The notes below the pieces were generated by a model. The model was given only the letters and a program-made list of their open reading frames with translations. It had not been told where the DNA came from and searched no databases. Position numbers and translations under genes: made by a program. Below, piece by piece: positions 13,412-13,876 of a stretch of 13,876 nucleotides of DNA. The DNA comes from Fen-7 sp041494285 (GTDB lineage Archaea; Halobacteriota; Methanosarcinia; Methanotrichales; Methanotrichaceae), in the NCBI GenBank assembly GCA_041494285.1, contig JBGQAL010000065.1, positions 1 to 13,876 of the forward strand, written 5' to 3'. How positions within the stretch are numbered: the first letter of the stretch is position 1; the number at the start of each line of letters is the position of its first letter.

Positions 13412-13739
13412 GGCTTGCTTCGCATTCTTGTGCGCTACCTTCCGGACTTTGGTAGCGGCTCGCGACGGATGGCCGCCTGCCCGTGAGGCCTGCTGCCCTC
13501 GGGCCTGGCCTGCATCGCTCTCACAGCTTCCCGAGCAGGAAGCCAGGACCGGAAGCCGCGAGGCGGGCAGAATGGCGTCATTTGCCCCTCCACTAGCTCA
13601 TCCTCAATGCCCCGGAACTGCTCCACGCAGCCTTCAGGCTCTCCACGATCTCTCGCGCCAGGACCTCGGGATCGGGGCTGCTGTCGGAGTCCTCAAAGCT
13701 CTTGTCCTTGAGTCAGAAGATGTCCAGGTAGGCCTTATT
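13412..13739 (-). repeat. Dispersed repeat copy R7 (longest; hsdM tail + spacer)
   Basis: This is the longest copy, about 328 bp. It begins (minus strand) at AATAAGGCC, passes through the hsdM 3' end, then the post-stop spacer (GGCGGCCATCCGTCGCGAGC) and an outer part shared with R5 and R6 (AGCGCACAAGAATGCGAAGC). Beyond the AATAAGGCC boundary the DNA turns abruptly AT-rich. It lies upstream of the hicBA promoter, in the same direction as those genes. Confidence 0.82.
13578..13739 (-). pseudogene. HsdM C-terminal fragment in R7 (frameshifted)
   Basis: Minus-strand translation gives NKAYLDIF, a stop, LKDKSFEDSDSSPDPEVLAR and EIVESL, the HsdM C-terminus. The conserved Trp of DIFWLKD is TGA here. 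A one-base loss follows ESL, so EQFRGIEDEL continues in another frame, and a one-base gain near the end removes the normal stop from phase. All upstream hsdM sequence is absent. A clear pseudogene, independently damaged from the copies in R2 and R4. Confidence 0.82.
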
Positions 13740-13876
13740 CGAAGTATAAGCATCTAGAGTTAATAGGGATAATATCAAAAAATTGTTTAGATTAATTATG
13801 GATCGATGAAATTAATCATTCAACGCTTTTTAATATATTATATATTATTTTCTTATTTTCAATTTCAAACATTCTG
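13740..13876. other. AT-rich right edge without a clear gene
   Basis: Past the R7 boundary base composition shifts sharply to AT (TAATATATTATATATTATTT near 13830-13850). On the minus strand a 19-codon frame open to the window edge (RMFEIENKKIIYNILKSVE, stop near 13816) could be the end of a gene lying to the right. I cannot confirm it. Confidence 0.35.

Noticed and set aside
6591..13739. Classical integron or CRISPR array
   Set aside because: No tyrosine integrase, attI/attC core, short direct repeats with regular spacers, or cas gene is visible. The repeats are 75-330 bp, degraded, and coding-derived.
6591..13739. Transposon or IS element as the repeat unit
   Set aside because: No transposase frame, matching terminal inverted repeats or target-site duplications were found around the copies.

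Overview
The window reads as a piece of an archaeal chromosome, most likely a methanogen of the Methanothrix (Methanosaeta) / Methanosarcinales type. That genus guess is an inference. The archaeal assignment is firmer: it carries the archaeal-type riboflavin synthase RibC, an 'RNA ligase partner' PIN protein, an archaeal RNase Z, a DUF104 antitoxin, and several genes with a TATA-like box about 25-29 nt upstream of the start codon and no Shine-Dalgarno, the pattern of leaderless archaeal transcripts.

The left half (1-6584) is ordinary core genome plus one unusual gene. A cytoplasmic PLL-like beta-propeller protein (364-1500) has a lysine-rich tail and six repeats that alternate in two types. 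It is followed by surE and an alpha-solenoid gene (+), rnz and the RNA ligase partner PIN gene (-), then ribC and a YdjM/YfhP-type membrane metal-dependent hydrolase (+). Neighbours here are compact and intact.

The right half (6585-13876) is an accessory island of small modules: three mntA/hepT (type VII) toxin-antitoxin pairs, one solitary MNT nucleotidyltransferase facing an orphan DUF104 antitoxin, a two-gene unit (a winged-helix/Panacea-like plus DUF488 protein and an uncharacterised 276-aa partner), and a hicBA pair. There is also a fossil scrap of a second hicB.

The main discovery is what separates these modules. Seven degraded copies (R1-R7) of one DNA segment, all in the same orientation, lie between them. 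The segment is the last ~50 codons of a type I restriction-modification methyltransferase (hsdM; DIFWLKDESLEDSDNLPDP...LAREIVESLE) plus about 150-190 bp of conserved sequence beyond its stop codon. Four copies (R2, R4, R5, R7) begin at the same point, an (A)ATAAGGCC sequence, although the flanking DNA differs. No integrase, transposase or complete hsd gene is in the window. The layout resembles a cassette array whose boundaries are hsdM-tail sequences. How it formed (site-specific capture, homologous recombination between decayed R-M operons, or repeated duplication) cannot be decided from this window.
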